From positions 1 through 32,221 of the forward strand of contig CANEVO010000042.1 of NCBI GenBank assembly GCA_947442255.1: a DNA stretch of 32,221 bases, read 5' to 3'. The notes beneath the pieces were generated by a model. It saw only the letters and a program-made list of their open reading frames with translations, did no database searches and was not told where the DNA came from. The stretch's first letter is position 1, and the number at the start of each line of letters is the position of its first letter. Position numbers and translations under genes: made by a program. Of this stretch, positions 18,411-25,349 are shown piece by piece. Origin of the DNA: Opitutia bacterium (GTDB lineage: Bacteria > Verrucomicrobiota > Verrucomicrobiae > Opitutales > Opitutaceae).

Positions 18411-18535
18411 AGTTGAGAGCTGAGAGTTGAGAGTTGAGAGTTGAGAGCGGGAAATCGAAGCCCGAACGTCGGCCGGCAACAAAATTCGTTCGCGCCGACG
18501 CTCAGCTCTCAACTCTCAACTCTCAACCCTCAACT
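18411..18535. repeat. Inverted repeat of ttgagag tandem units, 37-base arms
   Basis: The left arm at 18411-18447 is built of agttgag/agagttg units; the right arm at 18499-18535 is its complement with about four mismatches. The arms are themselves tandem 7-base repeats (gttgaga). The 51-base spacer is ordinary sequence. It fills the lptB-hprK gap and begins 13 bases upstream of the hprK start, so it could influence hprK translation or end the lpt transcript. Confidence 0.85.
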
Positions 18536-18560
18536 TCGCGGAGCGCGTCGCGCAGAAATC

Positions 18561-19304
18561 CTAGAGATCGAAGCTGTCCCCGAGATAAAACTTCCGGGCC
18601 TGCTCGTCGCGAATCAGGAAGTCGCCGGTGCCCTCGCTCAGGACCTGGCCCTTGTGAATCAGGTAGGCGCGATCGACGATGCGGAGGGTCTCGCGCACAT
18701 TGTGATCGGTGACCACGACCCCGATGCCGCGGGACTTGAGCTGGAGCATCATCTTCTGCACCTCGGCGACCGAGATCGGATCGATGGCCGCGAAGGGCTC
18801 GTCCAGGAGCAGGAACTTGGGCTGCGACACGAGCGCGCGGGCAATCTCAAGCCGCCGCCGTTCGCCGCCGGAGAGGGTGTACGCCATCTGCTTGGCGAGA
18901 TGCGCGAGGTGGAGTTCCTCGAGGTGAGTGCGGACGCAGGCCGCGCGTTCGGCCCGGGGCACCCCGATGGCTTCCACGATCGCAAGGATGTTCTGCTCGA
19001 CCGTGAGCTTGCGGAAGACCGAGGCCTCCTGGGGCAGGTAACCGATGCCGTGCCGCGCCCGCTGGTGCATGCGGAGCTTGGTGATGTCGGTGCCGTCGAG
19101 CCGCACGCACCCGGCAGTCGCGGGCACGAGGCCGACGACCATGTAGAACGTGGTCGTCTTCCCTGCGCCGTTCGGGCCCAGCAAACCGACCACCTCGCCG
19201 GCACGAAAGCGGAGGCTGACCCCGTCGACGACGCGGCGGGAGCCGTACGTCTTGACCAGGCCTTCGGTCACAATTTCGGAAACCGGTGGGACGGGCGCAG
19301 TCAT
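18561..19304 (-). CDS. lptB: LPS export ABC transporter ATP-binding protein LptB
   Basis: This is the cytoplasmic ATPase of the LptB2FG complex that extracts LPS from the inner membrane. It has 247 residues. Walker A GPNGAGKTT (43-51), Gln92, signature LSGGERRRLEIARAL (144-158), Walker B LLLDEPFAAIDP (165-176) and switch His201 are all present. IGYLPQEASVFRKLTVEQNI is typical of LptB rather than general ABC ATPases. Its ATG overlaps the lptA stop (ATGA), so translation is coupled. The LptF/LptG permeases are not in the window. Confidence 0.96.
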   Translation of the reverse strand: MTAPVPPVSEIVTEGLVKTYGSRRVVDGVSLRFRAGEVVGLLGPNGAGKTTTFYMVVGLVPATAGCVRLDGTDITKLRMHQRARHGIGYLPQEASVFRKLTVEQNILAIVEAIGVPRAERAACVRTHLEELHLAHLAKQMAYTLSGGERRRLEIARALVSQPKFLLLDEPFAAIDPISVAEVQKMMLQLKSRGIGVVVTDHNVRETLRIVDRAYLIHKGQVLSEGTGDFLIRDEQARKFYLGDSFDL

Positions 19305-19864
19305 TTCGGCGTCGGGAGGCCAGGGACGGTGACCGTGGGTGGCGGCGTTTTCGGATCGAAACCGAGGTCGCGAATGGGCGGTGCGGTGATCTTCACGTTC
19401 TTGCCCGTCACTTGGCGCTCGCGGCGCAGGAGGACGAGCGGATCGCCGGTGGCGGTGGTGCCGTTGCCGTGATCGGTGACGGTGGGATTGCCGGTCAGCG
19501 TAATCCGATCCTCCCGTGGGAGGACCTCAGCGCGGGCGCAGGTCGCCTCGCGCTCGCCCTGGATGATGTGGACGTTGCCGACCGCGACGAGGGATTTGAA
19601 ACGATCCTGCGTGCCGATCGTGTCGTCCTTTTCGCCCACGCGGGCCGAGATCACCTCCAGATGATCGCAGGTCAGCCGCAGGCCGGTGCCACTCACGACG
19701 ACGCGGCCATCGAACACGGAGATCGTCTCCGTGTCGGTGCTGCTCATGTCGAAGCTCTCGCTGGTGATGACGGTCGGCTGGACGTCGGCGGCGCGGCCAG
19801 GGAGAGTCGTGAGACCGCCGCAGGCCAAGGCGAGAGCGAGACGGAGGAGGTGGAGCGACGGCAT
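19301..19864 (-). CDS. lptA: LptA/OstA-like periplasmic LPS transport protein
   Basis: The 187-residue product has a signal peptide (LLRLALALACGGLTTLPGRAA) and an OstA-type beta-jellyroll: VITSESFDMSSTDTETISVF, GLRLTCDHLEV, VGNVHIIQGEREATCARAEV and REDRITLTGNPTV, the last being the repeated LptA strand pattern. In the bridge model it carries LPS across the periplasm. The ATG at 19864 shares a base with the lptC stop (TGATG); an in-frame GTG lies one codon earlier. The C-terminus is proline-rich (FDPKTPPPTVTVPGLPTPK), which is unusual for LptA. Assignment rests on fold-like patterns plus the operon position. Confidence 0.85.
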   Translation of the reverse strand: MPSLHLLRLALALACGGLTTLPGRAADVQPTVITSESFDMSSTDTETISVFDGRVVVSGTGLRLTCDHLEVISARVGEKDDTIGTQDRFKSLVAVGNVHIIQGEREATCARAEVLPREDRITLTGNPTVTDHGNGTTATGDPLVLLRRERQVTGKNVKITAPPIRDLGFDPKTPPPTVTVPGLPTPK

Positions 19865-20382
19865 CACAGCTTAATTTTCAAGGGAGCGTGGTAGACTACC
19901 CGGACGTTTTTCCGGATGGAAACTTTTTTCCCCGCGTGGTCGTAGGACCACTCGAGTCCGTTGACCTCGAGTTCATCCCGAATGACGCGCACGCCGTTGG
20001 TGCCGGTGGCTCGGTTCTGCCTGGAATAGAACATCGCCTTCTGGCTCAGGAGGACGGTTTCCACCTGGGCGTCGGCGGTGCCCGAAAAAATCGTGATGTT
20101 CAGATCGGTGACCGCGATGGTGTTCTCGCCAGCCGGTCGTACGGTGGCGCCGCGCAAGGTCATCGAGCGAAACCCATCCTGATCCGTGAACAGCGGGAGC
20201 ACCCAGTTCACGGCCGGGTTGGTGGGCGCATCGGCGCCCCCGGCAAGGACAGGGAAAAGGACGCAGCTAACGAGGATGGCGACGGTGCAGAACCGAGTGC
20301 GCCCCGCGGGCCGGGGCACGGAGGATCGAGCCTCGCTGGAAGGCGGAACGATCAACAAAGGCTGAGATGGCCAGCGATTCAT
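19864..20382 (-). CDS. lptC: LptC-like LPS export protein
   Basis: The 172-residue product has a hydrophobic segment (VAILVSCVLFPVLAGG, about residues 33-48) followed by a periplasmic domain. The segments GFRSMTLRGATVRPAG, DLNITIFSG and LLSQKAMFYSRQNRATG, then ELEVNGLEWSYD, fit LptC/OstA-like proteins, which pass LPS from LptF/G to LptA. The 30 residues before the hydrophobic segment are longer than usual. A later start is possible, but the ATGA overlap with kdsC favours this one. Sequence similarity alone is weak; the kdsC-lptC-lptA-lptB order makes the call. Confidence 0.72.
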   Translation of the reverse strand: MNRWPSQPLLIVPPSSEARSSVPRPAGRTRFCTVAILVSCVLFPVLAGGADAPTNPAVNWVLPLFTDQDGFRSMTLRGATVRPAGENTIAVTDLNITIFSGTADAQVETVLLSQKAMFYSRQNRATGTNGVRVIRDELEVNGLEWSYDHAGKKVSIRKNVRVVYHAPLKIKL

Positions 20383-20888
20383 GAGGGGTGAGACCGGCGC
20401 GCGGGCTTCTTGCTCCCGGAACCTTTGGCGGTACGGCTGGCGACCAATAGGTCACAGACTTCCCGGACCGCTCCGTGGCCGGCTTCGCGTTGGGTCACGA
20501 GATCCGCGGCCGCGATCGCGACCGGCATGGCGCCGGGCGGCGCGATGCCCACGCCGGCCCAGGCGAGCGCCGGCACGTCGATCACGTCATCGCCCATATA
20601 CGCGCACGCCTCCGGGCCGAGGCCGAGTTTCCGGGCCAGTTCCTGAAGAGCGACGGCCTTGTCGGTCCGGCCCTGGATGACATGCGGGATGCCGAGTTCG
20701 TGCGCCCGGGTAGCGGTCGCCGCGGACGGCCGGCCGCTGATCAGGGCGACGGCAATTCCCGCCCGCTGCACCAGGTTGAGCCCGAGCCCGTCGAGAATGG
20801 AAAAGAACTTCGACTCCGTGCCGTCTGAGGAAACCAGAATCCGTCCGTCTGTGAGCACGCCATCGACGTCCATGGCGAACAAGCGCAC
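20379..20888 (-). CDS. kdsC: 3-deoxy-D-manno-octulosonate 8-phosphate phosphatase
   Basis: This HAD-family phosphatase hydrolyses Kdo-8-phosphate to Kdo for the LPS core. The open frame extends to 21224 but runs through intergenic repeats, so the true start is probably the GTG at 20888, giving MRLFAMDVDGVLTDG and 169 residues, the normal length. An ATG at 20873 is the alternative. The HAD motifs are DVDGVLTDGR (Asp7 and Asp9), LISGRPS (Ser51), Lys78 and YMGDDVIDVPAL (Asp100 and Asp101). No cap domain is present, as expected for the tetrameric type. It overlaps lptC by ATGA. Confidence 0.9.
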   Translation of the reverse strand: MRLFAMDVDGVLTDGRILVSSDGTESKFFSILDGLGLNLVQRAGIAVALISGRPSAATATRAHELGIPHVIQGRTDKAVALQELARKLGLGPEACAYMGDDVIDVPALAWAGVGIAPPGAMPVAIAAADLVTQREAGHGAVREVCDLLVASRTAKGSGSKKPARRSHPS

Positions 20889-20910
20889 GCGCGACCAAGT
20901 CGCGCTGGAA

Positions 20911-21086
20911 ATTTTGGATTTTGGATTCTCGATTTTCGATTTCGGCACGGCGGCGGGATTTTGGATTTTGAATTCTCGATTTTGGATTTGGGTGTGGCCT
21001 GCGCTAGACCCGTGGGTGCGGGCTAGGATGAAGGGATTGTTCGCTATTCCGAAAGAATCGAAAATCGAGAATCCAAAATCCAAAAT
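20911..21086. repeat. Inverted repeat with 31-base perfect arms plus an extra direct copy (ggattttggattctcg phrase)
   Basis: The arm at 20911-20941 (attttggattttggattctc and on) is exactly complementary to 21056-21086. A second, slightly diverged copy in the left orientation occupies about 20957-20989. The arms are strings of gattttgg/gattttcg units and are AT-rich in a GC-rich genome. The element fills the gap between the fused E1 gene and kdsC and ends five bases short of the E1 stop. It would fold into a long stem in the transcript. Confidence 0.9.
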
Positions 21087-21090
21087 CTCC

Positions 21091-23190
21091 TCATCCCATC
21101 CACGCCGCGATCCGATTGATGATCGTTTCCTTCGTCGGCCGGAAGGCCTGTTCGAGCTCGGGGGCAAATGGCACGGGCATGTCGAGTGCGGCGATCCGCA
21201 ACGGCGCGGCCTTGAATGAGGCAAAATGATCCTCGGTCAGCCGGGCCACCAATTCGGCGCCGAAGCCGTGGGTGCGCCGGCCTTCGTGGACCACGACCAG
21301 CCGACCGGTCCGAGCGAGCGATTCGCGGATGGCATCGAGCCTCAGCGGGGCCAGGGCGCGAAGATCGAAGAGGTCGAAGGACGTCTCGTACTCCTCCGCA
21401 AAATAGGCGCAGGCCTCGCCCGCGAGGTGGGCCATTTCGCCGTAGCTGACGAGCGTCGCGAAATCGCCGGAGCGCAGCCGCTTCGGCTGCCAGATGTCGC
21501 GATAGTTGGGATCCCAGTCGACCGGCCCGCGGCCCCGACGGTAGAGCCCCTTGTGCTCGAAGAGGAGGACGGGGTTGTTGTCCTCATAGGCGGCGAGCAG
21601 TGCGTTGAACGCATCCTGCGGCGTGCTCGGGTAGAGTGCCTTGAGGCCGGGAATGGCGAGCAGGAAGGATTCGAGTTCCTGGGAGTGGAACGATCCGAGC
21701 GTGAGTCCGCCGCCCGCGGGCAGCCGGAGGACCAGCGGGCAGGCTGCGCCGGAACGGAAGTGCATCGTCGCCGCGTTGAGCAGGATCTGGGTCGCGGCCT
21801 CCGTGGCAAAATCGGCGAACTGGAATTCCTCGATCGGCCGGTGACCATTGAGCGCGAGTCCGATCGCGTAACCGGTGCAACTGCTCTCCGCCAGCGGCGT
21901 ATTGAAAACCCGAGGACGGCCGAACTCCTTGAACAATCCCTCCGTGACCCGGAACGCGCCGCCATAGGTGGCGATGTCCTGCCCGAGCACGAGCGATTCG
22001 GGGCGCTCCGTCAGGATTTTGCGCAGTCCGGCGTTGAGCGCCTGGGCGAGGGTGAGTTGCGGGATGGAAGTGGCGGGGGCCGCGTGGCCCTTGGAGTCAC
22101 GGGCCTCACGGGTCGGGAGCCCCGTGCCACCCGCCGCGCCAATCGAAACCACGGCCGGCTGCCAGGGAAAGGGGGCGGCTACCGGCGCATAGACGTCGTC
22201 CTGCATCCCCGCCGGAATCGGGCGCGGGGTGGCGAGGGCGACTTTGACGCAGGCTTCGAGAAACGAATCCAGTTCGGCCTCGATCGCCGCCACGCGGCCC
22301 GGGTCGAGCCGGGCGCGGAGCCGGGGCAGCGGATCGCGGGCGAAGAAAGCGTCACTCTCGCCGGGCTGCAGGTATTCGCCGGTATCGTACGCGGCGTGAC
22401 CGCGCAGCCGGAGGGTCATCGCTTCAACGATCATCGGGCGTGAGGTCCGCCGGACTTTATCGAGCGCGGCGGCCAGGGCGTGGGTCCCGGCTTCGACGTC
22501 GGTGGCATCGATCCGGAGGCCCTCCATGCCGTAGCCGGCGGCGCGGCGCCAGAGCTCGGTGCCGGCGGCATATTGCTCGGAGACCGGCGTCGAGTAGGCG
22601 TAGCCGTTGTTCTCGATGACGAAGAGGACCGGCAACGAGAGCAGCGAGGCCAGGTTCAGCGTCTCATGGACATCGCCCGTGCTCGAGCCGCCGTCGCCAA
22701 AGAACGCGATCCCGACCGCGGGACGGCCGAGCCGGCGCTGCGAGTCCGTGGCGCCGGCGACATTAGACAGCATCGCGCCGAGATGGCTGATCATCGGGAG
22801 CGAGCGATGGGCGGGATCGCCGTGGTGAATATTGCCCTCGCGAGCCTTGGTGGGACTGCCGGCGTTGGCGAAATACTGGTTGAGGTGATCGCAGAGGTGG
22901 CCGCTCCAAAGCAGGTGGCCGCCGAACCCGCGATGGGAAAAGGAAACGACGTCGATCGCCTTGTCCGCCAGCAGCGCGAGCGGGACGACCAGGCCCTCGT
23001 TGCCCTGGCCGCCGGTGACGGTGCCCTTGATTAGTCCCTGGCGGTAGAGTTCGAGAATCCGGTTGTCCGCGGCCCGGGCGAGATACATCCACGCGTAGAT
23101 CCGCAACAGCGCCTCGGTCGGAGAGGATTCTAGCTCCGCGGGCCGCAGATCGTGCGACGCCAGGACGGCGGGAGGATGGGGGAATGCCAT
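21091..23190 (-). CDS. 2-oxoacid dehydrogenase E1, fused alpha and beta subunits
   Basis: This thiamine-diphosphate decarboxylase component of a pyruvate or branched-chain 2-oxoacid dehydrogenase-type complex has 699 residues. The alpha part (about 1-345) has the ThDP motif from GDGGSSTGDVHETLN (165) to ENN (193-195), plus SHRGFGGHL and EAMTLRLRGHAAYD. The beta part (about 376-699) has VLGQDIATYGGAFRVTEGL, NTPLAESSCTGYAIGLAL and FADFATEAATQI. In most bacteria these are separate genes; the fused form is common for 2-oxoisovalerate E1. E2 and E3 are not adjacent, so the substrate is open. The linker (about 351-375) is encoded by a palindromic segment that looks inserted. Confidence 0.9.
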   Translation of the reverse strand: MAFPHPPAVLASHDLRPAELESSPTEALLRIYAWMYLARAADNRILELYRQGLIKGTVTGGQGNEGLVVPLALLADKAIDVVSFSHRGFGGHLLWSGHLCDHLNQYFANAGSPTKAREGNIHHGDPAHRSLPMISHLGAMLSNVAGATDSQRRLGRPAVGIAFFGDGGSSTGDVHETLNLASLLSLPVLFVIENNGYAYSTPVSEQYAAGTELWRRAAGYGMEGLRIDATDVEAGTHALAAALDKVRRTSRPMIVEAMTLRLRGHAAYDTGEYLQPGESDAFFARDPLPRLRARLDPGRVAAIEAELDSFLEACVKVALATPRPIPAGMQDDVYAPVAAPFPWQPAVVSIGAAGGTGLPTREARDSKGHAAPATSIPQLTLAQALNAGLRKILTERPESLVLGQDIATYGGAFRVTEGLFKEFGRPRVFNTPLAESSCTGYAIGLALNGHRPIEEFQFADFATEAATQILLNAATMHFRSGAACPLVLRLPAGGGLTLGSFHSQELESFLLAIPGLKALYPSTPQDAFNALLAAYEDNNPVLLFEHKGLYRRGRGPVDWDPNYRDIWQPKRLRSGDFATLVSYGEMAHLAGEACAYFAEEYETSFDLFDLRALAPLRLDAIRESLARTGRLVVVHEGRRTHGFGAELVARLTEDHFASFKAAPLRIAALDMPVPFAPELEQAFRPTKETIINRIAAWMG
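22084..22130. repeat. Palindromic element within the fused E1 linker
   Basis: gtggc at 22084-22088 pairs with gccac at 22126-22130. Inside, cacggg and cccgtg pair again, and cacggg occurs twice. The segment reads in frame as a Gly/Pro/Thr/Arg-rich linker (GTGLPTREARDSKGHAA) exactly at the alpha-beta domain junction. It resembles the intergenic hairpin phrases elsewhere in the window more than coding sequence. Confidence 0.55.
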
Positions 23191-23233
23191 GAACTTTGGC
23201 GCCGAACGTGAGGAGGGCTGGCCGTTCCGGCAA

Positions 23234-23265
23234 GCCTAGGGCCGCGTTTCCACGCGGCCCTAGGC
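23234..23265. repeat. Perfect 14-bp hairpin (gcctagggccgcgt)
   Basis: gcctagggccgcgt at 23234-23247 and acgcggccctaggc at 23252-23265 form a perfect stem with a ttcc loop. It lies about 44 bases upstream of the E1 start and downstream of the UPF0173 gene on the same strand. It could end the upstream transcript or shape the E1 leader. No T run follows on the minus strand. Confidence 0.8.
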
Positions 23266-23280
23266 GCTTTCGATGATCGG

Positions 23281-23340
23281 AATGCCGCGCTGCGGGCCCG
23301 AATGGGCCGCTGTTTCCGATGGGAATTTCAGCGCGGCATT
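23281..23340. repeat. 12-base inverted repeat aatgccgcgctg with nested gcgggccc/gggccgc hairpin
   Basis: aatgccgcgctg at 23281-23292 is complementary to 23329-23340. Between them gcgggccc-gaat-gggccgc forms an inner hairpin. It lies directly beside the 14-bp hairpin at 23234, in the same E1-UPF0173 gap. The phrase ctcgctggcgctcgtggctg at about 23421-23440 in the same gap recurs in related form at 31040-31065. Confidence 0.65.
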
Positions 23341-23477
23341 TGCGGCCGGAAATCCGCGCGCCATTTCTCAAGCAGTTGGGACGAAGAAAATCTTAAGGCA
23401 ACCGGCCGGGCTTCTCCCACTCGCTGGCGCTCGTGGCTGCGAGAAACGGGCCCTTTTAGACAGCCTCTCAGGCGGCC

Positions 23478-24167
23478 TTACGCGAACCACTCGATTGCCT
23501 CGCCCGCTTTCATCACGCGGACGGTGTGGCCTGCTGCGGCTGCCTTCGTCGCGAAGGACTGCGGATCCTGCCGAATTCCGGGGAAGGTGTTGTAGTGCAT
23601 CGGCACCGCGAGTTTTGGGCGCAGCAGGTGGAGCGCCTCGACGGCGTCGGCGGGTCCCATGGTGTAGAAGTCGCCGATCGGGATGAGCGCGACGTCGATT
23701 CCATGCCGTCCGATCAGGGCCATGTCGCCGAAGAGCGCGGTGTCGCCCGAGTGGTAGAGCACGCGGCCGCCGACACGAATGAGGTAACCGCTGGCCACCC
23801 CCATCGCCCGATTCTCGCCCTTCGGCAGCTCGAGCGCCGAACTATGGATGGCTGGCGTCATCTGGATGCGACCCCACGGAAGGTCGACTCCGCCTCCGGG
23901 CATGGGGTCGAGGGTCGTCGCGCCGAGCTCGGCAAAATGATTCGCAAGTTCAAACGGCGCGACGATCGTGGCACCGTGGAGCTTCGCGAGCGTCAGCGCA
24001 TCGGCGATGTGATCCTCGTGGGCGTGGGTACAGAGTACGAAGTCGCACGGCACGGTGGCGGGATCGACCGAGCCGTGCGGGTTACCCGCGAGCCAGGGAT
24101 CTAGCACCAACCGCGCCCCGGGGACTTCGACAAGAAAACAGGAATGGCCAAAGTAAGTGAGATGCAT
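23478..24167 (-). CDS. Metal-dependent hydrolase, UPF0173 metallo-beta-lactamase family
   Basis: The 229-residue single-domain metallo-beta-lactamase-fold protein has the zinc motif CTHAHEDHI (His48, His50, Asp52, His53). Further ligands are likely in AIHSSALELP, YHSGDTALFGDM (Asp) and PMHYNTFPG (His). MHLTYFGHSCFLVEV is the typical UPF0173/YtkL opening. The substrate is not established for the family. The ATG at 24167 is the first residue of the homologous region. The leader contains the cggcattcccac phrase and no Shine-Dalgarno. Confidence 0.9.
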   Translation of the reverse strand: MHLTYFGHSCFLVEVPGARLVLDPWLAGNPHGSVDPATVPCDFVLCTHAHEDHIADALTLAKLHGATIVAPFELANHFAELGATTLDPMPGGGVDLPWGRIQMTPAIHSSALELPKGENRAMGVASGYLIRVGGRVLYHSGDTALFGDMALIGRHGIDVALIPIGDFYTMGPADAVEALHLLRPKLAVPMHYNTFPGIRQDPQSFATKAAAAGHTVRVMKAGEAIEWFA

Positions 24168-24171
24168 TGTG

Positions 24172-24202
24172 GGAATGCCGAGTGATGGAGTGCGAATGCC
24201 GG
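24172..24202. repeat. cattcg-type phrase repeat, inverse copy
   Basis: Read on the minus strand this is cccggcattcgc, then a short insertion, then tcggcattccc. It matches the ends of the sequence at 10100-10121. It lies a few bases upstream of the UPF0173 start. Confidence 0.45.
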
Positions 24203-24359
24203 GTGAAGGCTCGAAGGTCAGGAAGTTGATTTGGACACCTCCGTCGAGACTTCGTGTCCGGGGCTCGCAGCTTACGCCGCGATGGAACCGGTGGGCGCGA
24301 CACCTCCCCGCAACCGTGACCCGGATTAAACCCAGAGACGCGGGACCGATCGCCGAGGG

Positions 24360-25283
24360 CTACACTCCTACATCCACGCTGGGCCGGCGGTGGCGGACGC
24401 GTTCCCGATAGAGGAGGTACAACCCGGAACTAATCACGATCCCACCGCCGATCATCGTCCAGCGATCCGGCGATTCGCCGAAGACGATGGTCCCAATGAG
24501 CGTCGCCCAGATGAGTTGCGAGTAAAAGAAGGGTGCCAGCACCGATGCCGGCGACCGGGCGTGGGCGAGAATCAGGAGCCAGTGGCCGAGCGCCCCTGCC
24601 GTGCAAAACAGCAGGATAATCAGCCAGGTGGACGGCGATGCCGGTGTCTCCCACACGAAGGGAAGGATCGGCGCGACCACGATCGCGGACACGAGCCCGG
24701 TGTAGAACATCGTCGTCCGCGGCGAGTCATGCGCGGCGAGGAGCCGCGTGGTGATCGAGTAGATCGCGTTCAGGAACGCGGTAAGGACTGCGAGCAACAT
24801 CGCCGGATGGAAGTGGCCAGTCCACGGGCGGGTCACGACCAGCACCCCGGCAAAGCCCACAAACACCGCCGCGACGCGACGTGGGCCGAGGGACTCGCCC
24901 AGGATGGGGGCGGCGAGGACGGCCGTGACGAGCGGGGACACAAACGAGATCGAGGCGACCATCGTGAGCGGGAGATACCGCAGCGCGGTGAAGATGCAGA
25001 CCGACATGATCACGAGGCAGGTGGCCCGCGCGATCTGCAGCCCGAACCGTTGCGTGTGCATGATCCCCGGATGGCTCCGGGGATTCAGGAGGAACGCGAT
25101 CAGGATGAAGCTGCCCAGATAACGGATCGCCACTGTCTGTAGCGGCGGCATGCCCCGGTTCAGCCACTTCGCGCAGGCATCGATGCAGGCGAAGCAAGCG
25201 ACAGCCCCGAGCAGGAGCCCGATACCGGCGAGACGTTGCCGATGGGCATGGGCGGTGGAAGAAACGGAAGGCGCGGTCGGCAT
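24360..25283 (-). CDS. EamA-family (DMT) transporter
   Basis: The 307-residue membrane protein has about ten hydrophobic helices in two EamA repeats. The first runs from LAGIGLLLGAVACFACIDAC to about FVGFAGVLVV; the second begins at AMLLAVLTAFLNAIYSITTR and ends with TMIGGGIVISSGLYLLY. Segments ALRYLPLTMVASISFVSPL and FFYSQLIWATLIGTIVFGE are typical. Members export or import amino acids, nucleotides or other metabolites; the substrate cannot be told. The ATG at 25283 was chosen over an in-frame start at 25328 because the latter would run through two hairpins. The tail is basic (RERVRHRRPSVDVGV). Confidence 0.88.
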   Translation of the reverse strand: MPTAPSVSSTAHAHRQRLAGIGLLLGAVACFACIDACAKWLNRGMPPLQTVAIRYLGSFILIAFLLNPRSHPGIMHTQRFGLQIARATCLVIMSVCIFTALRYLPLTMVASISFVSPLVTAVLAAPILGESLGPRRVAAVFVGFAGVLVVTRPWTGHFHPAMLLAVLTAFLNAIYSITTRLLAAHDSPRTTMFYTGLVSAIVVAPILPFVWETPASPSTWLIILLFCTAGALGHWLLILAHARSPASVLAPFFYSQLIWATLIGTIVFGESPDRWTMIGGGIVISSGLYLLYRERVRHRRPSVDVGV

Positions 25284-25288
25284 CAGGT

Positions 25289-25311
25289 GGCTGGCCGCGA
25301 TGCGGCCAGCC
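25289..25311. repeat. Hairpin ggctggccgc-gat-gcggccagcc
   Basis: This perfect 10-bp stem with a 3-base loop lies 6 bases upstream of the chosen EamA start. A shorter relative, ggctggcc-ggggt-ggccagcc, follows the DUF1592 gene at 30992. It could sequester the EamA start region in mRNA. Confidence 0.8.
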
Positions 25312-25313
25312 TT

Positions 25314-25339
25314 GGTTTTGTCGCGCAAGCGACAAAACC
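25314..25339 (-). terminator. Hairpin ggttttgtcgc-gcaa-gcgacaaaacc after the SMP-30 gene
   Basis: A perfect 11-bp stem with a 4-base loop lies 10 bases after the SMP-30-like gene stop on the minus strand. The T-rich stem end resembles an intrinsic terminator, but no T run follows. It may separate this gene from eamA. Confidence 0.55.
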
Positions 25340-25349
25340 CGCGCGGCCC

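Noticed and set aside
18441..19472. 343-codon plus-strand frame opposite lptB and lptA
   Set aside because: Antisense shadow; lptB motifs on the minus strand are complete.
20889..21224. N-terminal extension of kdsC to an ATG at 21224
   Set aside because: The extension encodes IENPKSKI-type repeats from the inverted repeat and overlaps the E1 gene; HAD homology starts only after the GTG at 20888.
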